NCBI GenBank assembly: GCA_910577115.1
Contig: CAJTMC010000066.1
Span: 1-13,556, forward strand
DNA: 13,556 nucleotides
Source of the DNA: an uncultured Lachnospiraceae bacterium
GTDB lineage: Bacteria > Bacillota > Clostridia > Lachnospirales > Lachnospiraceae
Direction of reading: 5' to 3'
Shown here: positions 10,784 through 13,556 of the stretch, one piece after another
Numbering within the stretch: the first letter of the stretch is position 1
Layout of the letters: every line of letters begins with the position of its first letter
Notes under the pieces: model-generated
What the model saw: the letters and a program-made list of their open reading frames with translations, nothing else
Databases searched by the model: none
What the model was told of the DNA's origin: nothing
Translations under genes and position numbers: made by a program

Positions 10784-13414
10784 ATGAGCAAGTGGGTATA
10801 TTTATTCACAGAAGGTGATGCCGGAATGCGTGAGCTTCTCGGTGGTAAGGGTGCAAACCTTGCTGAGATGACAAAAATCGGACTTCCTGTTCCACAGGGA
10901 TTTACGATTACAACAGAGGCTTGTACACAGTATTATGAGGACGGCAGACAGATTAATGATGAAATCATGGGCCAGATAATGGACTATGTTGCAAAAATGG
11001 AAGAGATTAACGGCAAGAAATTCGGCGATTTAAAGAATCCGCTTCTTGTTTCTGTTCGTTCCGGAGCAAGAGCATCTATGCCCGGTATGATGGATACGAT
11101 TTTGAACTTGGGCTTGAATGATGAGGTTGTTGCAGCGATGATTGCAGGCAATCCGGATCCGAAATTTGAGCGTTTCGTATATGATTCTTACAGACGTTTT
11201 ATTCAGATGTTCTCTGACGTGGTTATGGAAGTCGGAAAGAAGTATTTTGAGCAGCTTATTGATGAGATGAAGGCAAAGAAGGGCGTTACGTTTGACGTTG
11301 ACTTGACTGCTGCCGATTTAAAAGAGCTTGCAGAACAGTTTAAGGCGGAGTATAAGAAACAGCTTGGACAGGACTTCCCGTCTGATCCGGTTGTTCAGTT
11401 AAAAGAGGCTGTCAGAGCGGTATTCCGTTCTTGGGATAATCCGCGTGCAAATGTTTACCGCCGCGACAATGATATTCCTTACAGCTGGGGTACGGCAGTA
11501 AACGTAATGCCGATGGTATTCGGTAACTTAAATGACGAGTCAGGTACAGGCGTTGCATTTACGCGTGATCCGGCAACTGGCGAGAAGAAGCTTATGGGTG
11601 AGTTCCTCACCAATGCACAGGGCGAGGACGTTGTTGCAGGTGTGCGTACACCGATGCCGATTGCACAGATGGAAGAGAAGTTCCCTGAGGCATATAAGCA
11701 GTTTATTGATGTGTGCGGTTTGTTGGAGAATCACTATCATGATATGCAGGACATGGAGTTTACGGTTGAGAACGGTAAGCTTTATATGCTGCAGTGCCGT
11801 AACGGTAAGAGAACAGCACAGGCTGCGTTAAAGATTGCCTGTGATTTGGTTGATGAGGGAATGAAGACAGAGGAAGAAGCAGTTGCAATGATTGATCCTC
11901 GTAACTTGGATACGTTGTTACATCCTCAGTTTGACGCAGCGGCATTGAAGGCTGCAACACCGTTAGGAAAAGGACTTGGCGCTTCTCCGGGCGCTGCTTG
12001 CGGTAAGGCTGTATTTACGGCAGATGATGCGGAAGCATGGGCAGCAAGAGGAGAGAAGGTTGTACTTGTCCGTCTTGAGACATCCCCAGAAGATATCACA
12101 GGTATGAAGGCAGCGCAGGGTATCCTTACTGTTCGCGGCGGTATGACATCTCATGCAGCGGTTGTTGCGCGTGGTATGGGTACATGCTGTGTATCAGGCT
12201 GCGGTGATATTGCAATGGACGAGGAGAACAAGAAGTTTACTTTGGCCGGAAAAGAGTTCCATGAGGGGGATTATATTTCGATTGACGGTACGACAGGTAA
12301 CATTTATGACGGACAGATTAAGACAGTTGATGCGACGATTGCGGGTGAGTTTGGACGTATCATGGCATGGGCTGATAAATATAGAAAGTTAAAGGTTCGT
12401 ACAAATGCAGATACACCGGCTGATGCGAAGAAGGCAAGAGAGCTTGGTGCAGAGGGTATCGGTCTTTGCCGTACAGAGCATATGTTCTTTGAGGAGGACA
12501 GAATTGCGGCATTCCGCGAGATGATTTGTTCCGATACAGCAGAGGAGAGAGAGGCTGCATTGGAGAAGATTCTTCCTTACCAGCAGGGCGATTTCGAAGC
12601 GTTGTATGAAGCACTTGAGGGAAATCCGGTTACGATTCGTTTTCTGGATCCGCCTCTTCATGAGTTTGTTCCGACAGAGGAAGCTGACATTGAGAAGCTT
12701 GCAAATGCGCAGGGCAAGTCTGTAGAGACGATTAAGAATATTATTGCTTCCTTGCATGAGTTTAACCCGATGATGGGGCATAGAGGATGCCGTTTGGCTG
12801 TTACTTATCCTGAGATTGCAAGGATGCAGACAAAGGCGGTTATTCGTGCGGCAATTAATGTACAGAAGAAGCATTCTGACTGGACAGTGAAACCGGAGAT
12901 TATGATTCCGTTGATTTGTGAAGTGAATGAGTTGAAGTTTGTTAAGAAGGTTGTTGTGGAGACGGCAGATGCGGAAATCGCGGCAGCAGGTGTGAAGCTG
13001 GAGTATGAAGTAGGTACAATGATTGAGATTCCGAGAGCAGCATTGACGGCTGATGATATTGCGAAGGAAGCAGATTTCTTCTGCTTTGGTACAAACGACC
13101 TGACACAGATGACATTTGGATTCTCAAGAGATGATGCAGGTAAGTTCCTGAATGCTTATTATGATACAAAGATTTTTGAGAATGATCCGTTTGCAAAGCT
13201 TGACCAGACAGGTGTTGGTAAGTTGATGGAGCTTTCTATTAAGCTTGGAAAGCCGGTAAATCCGAAGCTTCATGTGGGTATTTGTGGCGAGCATGGAGGG
13301 GATCCTTCTTCGGTTGAGTTCTGCCATAAGATTGGGCTTGATTATGTTTCATGCTCACCGTTCCGTGTGCCTATTGCGAGGCTTGCAGCGGCACAGGCGG
13401 CTATTTCCAAATGA
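10784..13414 (+). CDS. ppdK: Pyruvate, phosphate dikinase
   Basis: An 876-residue cytoplasmic enzyme catalysing pyruvate + ATP + Pi to PEP + AMP + PPi, reversible in PPi-based glycolysis of anaerobes. The N-terminal ATP-grasp domain opens with GGKGANLAEM and has SVRSGARASMPGMMDT (90-105, with R92 and R96) and FGNLNDESGTGVAFTRDP. The swivelling domain carries GGMTSHAAVVARGMG with the phosphorylated histidine H457 (H455 in the Clostridium symbiosum enzyme). The C-terminal TIM barrel binds pyruvate/PEP: FLDPPLHEF, GHRGCRL, FGTNDLTQM (768-776) and GICGEHGG with the catalytic cysteine C834. The length equals the family norm and no defect is seen. The ribosome binding site is AAAGGAG about 11 bases upstream. 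It is monocistronic, with its own promoter, operator candidate and terminator. Regular use of CGT/CGC arginine codons and AAG suggests high expression compared with the left-hand genes. Confidence 0.97.
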   Translation: MSKWVYLFTEGDAGMRELLGGKGANLAEMTKIGLPVPQGFTITTEACTQYYEDGRQINDEIMGQIMDYVAKMEEINGKKFGDLKNPLLVSVRSGARASMPGMMDTILNLGLNDEVVAAMIAGNPDPKFERFVYDSYRRFIQMFSDVVMEVGKKYFEQLIDEMKAKKGVTFDVDLTAADLKELAEQFKAEYKKQLGQDFPSDPVVQLKEAVRAVFRSWDNPRANVYRRDNDIPYSWGTAVNVMPMVFGNLNDESGTGVAFTRDPATGEKKLMGEFLTNAQGEDVVAGVRTPMPIAQMEEKFPEAYKQFIDVCGLLENHYHDMQDMEFTVENGKLYMLQCRNGKRTAQAALKIACDLVDEGMKTEEEAVAMIDPRNLDTLLHPQFDAAALKAATPLGKGLGASPGAACGKAVFTADDAEAWAARGEKVVLVRLETSPEDITGMKAAQGILTVRGGMTSHAAVVARGMGTCCVSGCGDIAMDEENKKFTLAGKEFHEGDYISIDGTTGNIYDGQIKTVDATIAGEFGRIMAWADKYRKLKVRTNADTPADAKKARELGAEGIGLCRTEHMFFEEDRIAAFREMICSDTAEEREAALEKILPYQQGDFEALYEALEGNPVTIRFLDPPLHEFVPTEEADIEKLANAQGKSVETIKNIIASLHEFNPMMGHRGCRLAVTYPEIARMQTKAVIRAAINVQKKHSDWTVKPEIMIPLICEVNELKFVKKVVVETADAEIAAAGVKLEYEVGTMIEIPRAALTADDIAKEADFFCFGTNDLTQMTFGFSRDDAGKFLNAYYDTKIFENDPFAKLDQTGVGKLMELSIKLGKPVNPKLHVGICGEHGGDPSSVEFCHKIGLDYVSCSPFRVPIARLAAAQAAISK

Positions 13415-13486
13415 TGCCATAGGATTTTGGGTACTAACAGGCGAAAGTATTGAAGAATGGCTTAAAATCAAGGAATTTAAGGTTTG

Positions 13487-13524
13487 GTGGGGTTCATCAC
13501 GGTGGGTGGTGGACCCCGCTTTTT
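13487..13524 (+). terminator. Strong rho-independent terminator of ppdK
   Basis: A 14-bp stem (13487-13500 with 13506-13519, including three wobble pairs) with loop GGTGG is followed by TTTTT at 13520-13524. It lies 72 bases after the ppdK stop. An open frame runs across it, but no gene is called there. Confidence 0.85.
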
Positions 13525-13556
13525 CGTGTTTTTTGATGCCGCTGATAGGATGGCGA

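Noticed and set aside
12389..12874. Long antisense frames inside ppdK, for example 161 codons at 12389-12874
   Set aside because: They are rich in Cys, Leu, Arg and Ser as expected of shadows of a strongly codon-biased gene, with no ribosome binding site or recognisable domain.
13395..13556. Plus-strand open frame overlapping the ppdK end and running to the window edge (includes GESIEEWLKIKEFKVWW)
   Set aside because: It has no start codon with a ribosome binding site, and it crosses a 14-bp terminator stem with T-run whose structure explains the sequence better than coding does.
1..13556. CRISPR arrays, tRNA, rRNA, phage or complete insertion sequences
   Set aside because: No regularly spaced short repeats, no cloverleaf with CCA-type acceptor, no rRNA stretches and no intact transposase or integrase were seen by reading; a profile scan was not possible.

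Overview
The window reads as chromosomal DNA of a low-to-medium GC anaerobic Firmicute, most likely a Lachnospiraceae-type Clostridium. The grounds are AGGAGG-type ribosome binding sites on nearly every gene, GTG starts, a DUF5688 protein, a class D beta-lactamase lipoprotein, a PGKG-loop EF-P, and a yqeG-aroE-aroK-aroQ-efp block followed by pyruvate phosphate dikinase. The assignment rests on gene content, not on a database match.

The left part (about 1-5560) is accessory and mostly on the minus strand. It holds an NTF2-like protein, a plus-strand SAM methyltransferase preceded by a possible leader peptide with alternative RNA stems, a 56-residue stand-alone EF-Ts N-terminal (UBA/TS-N)-like protein just behind a class D beta-lactamase lipoprotein, a histidine phosphatase, a short HEAT/DNA-alkylation-repeat protein between two imperfect 70-bp direct repeats, a Nudix hydrolase, a broken small gene, a Dabb (stress-responsive alpha/beta-barrel) protein, and small ORFs that look like remnants. 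Several scars (repeats, a probable N-terminal truncation, an apparent internal deletion) suggest repeated gene gain and loss.

The right part (about 5660-13556) is all plus strand and looks like core chromosome. From a promoter at 5665-5693 come yqeG (HAD phosphatase) and aroE, which overlap. A GNAT acetyltransferase is then interposed, followed by aroK and aroQ two bases apart. efp has its own promoter, a palindrome at the likely transcription start and a 5' hairpin, and ends at a strong terminator. A DUF5688 gene follows. Last is ppdK, behind a sigma-A-type promoter whose spacer and -10 lie inside a perfect 9+6+9 inverted repeat, closed by a 14-bp-stem terminator at the window's end.

Functionally, aroQ (step 3), aroE (step 4) and aroK (step 5) are consecutive steps of the shikimate pathway. 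PpdK interconverts pyruvate and PEP, and PEP is a shikimate-pathway precursor; shared regulation is not shown. I see no complete mobile element, CRISPR array, tRNA or rRNA. The most interesting items are the UBA/TS-N microprotein beside the beta-lactamase, the methyltransferase leader with mutually exclusive stems, the ppdK operator candidate, and the repeat-flanked truncated HEAT gene.
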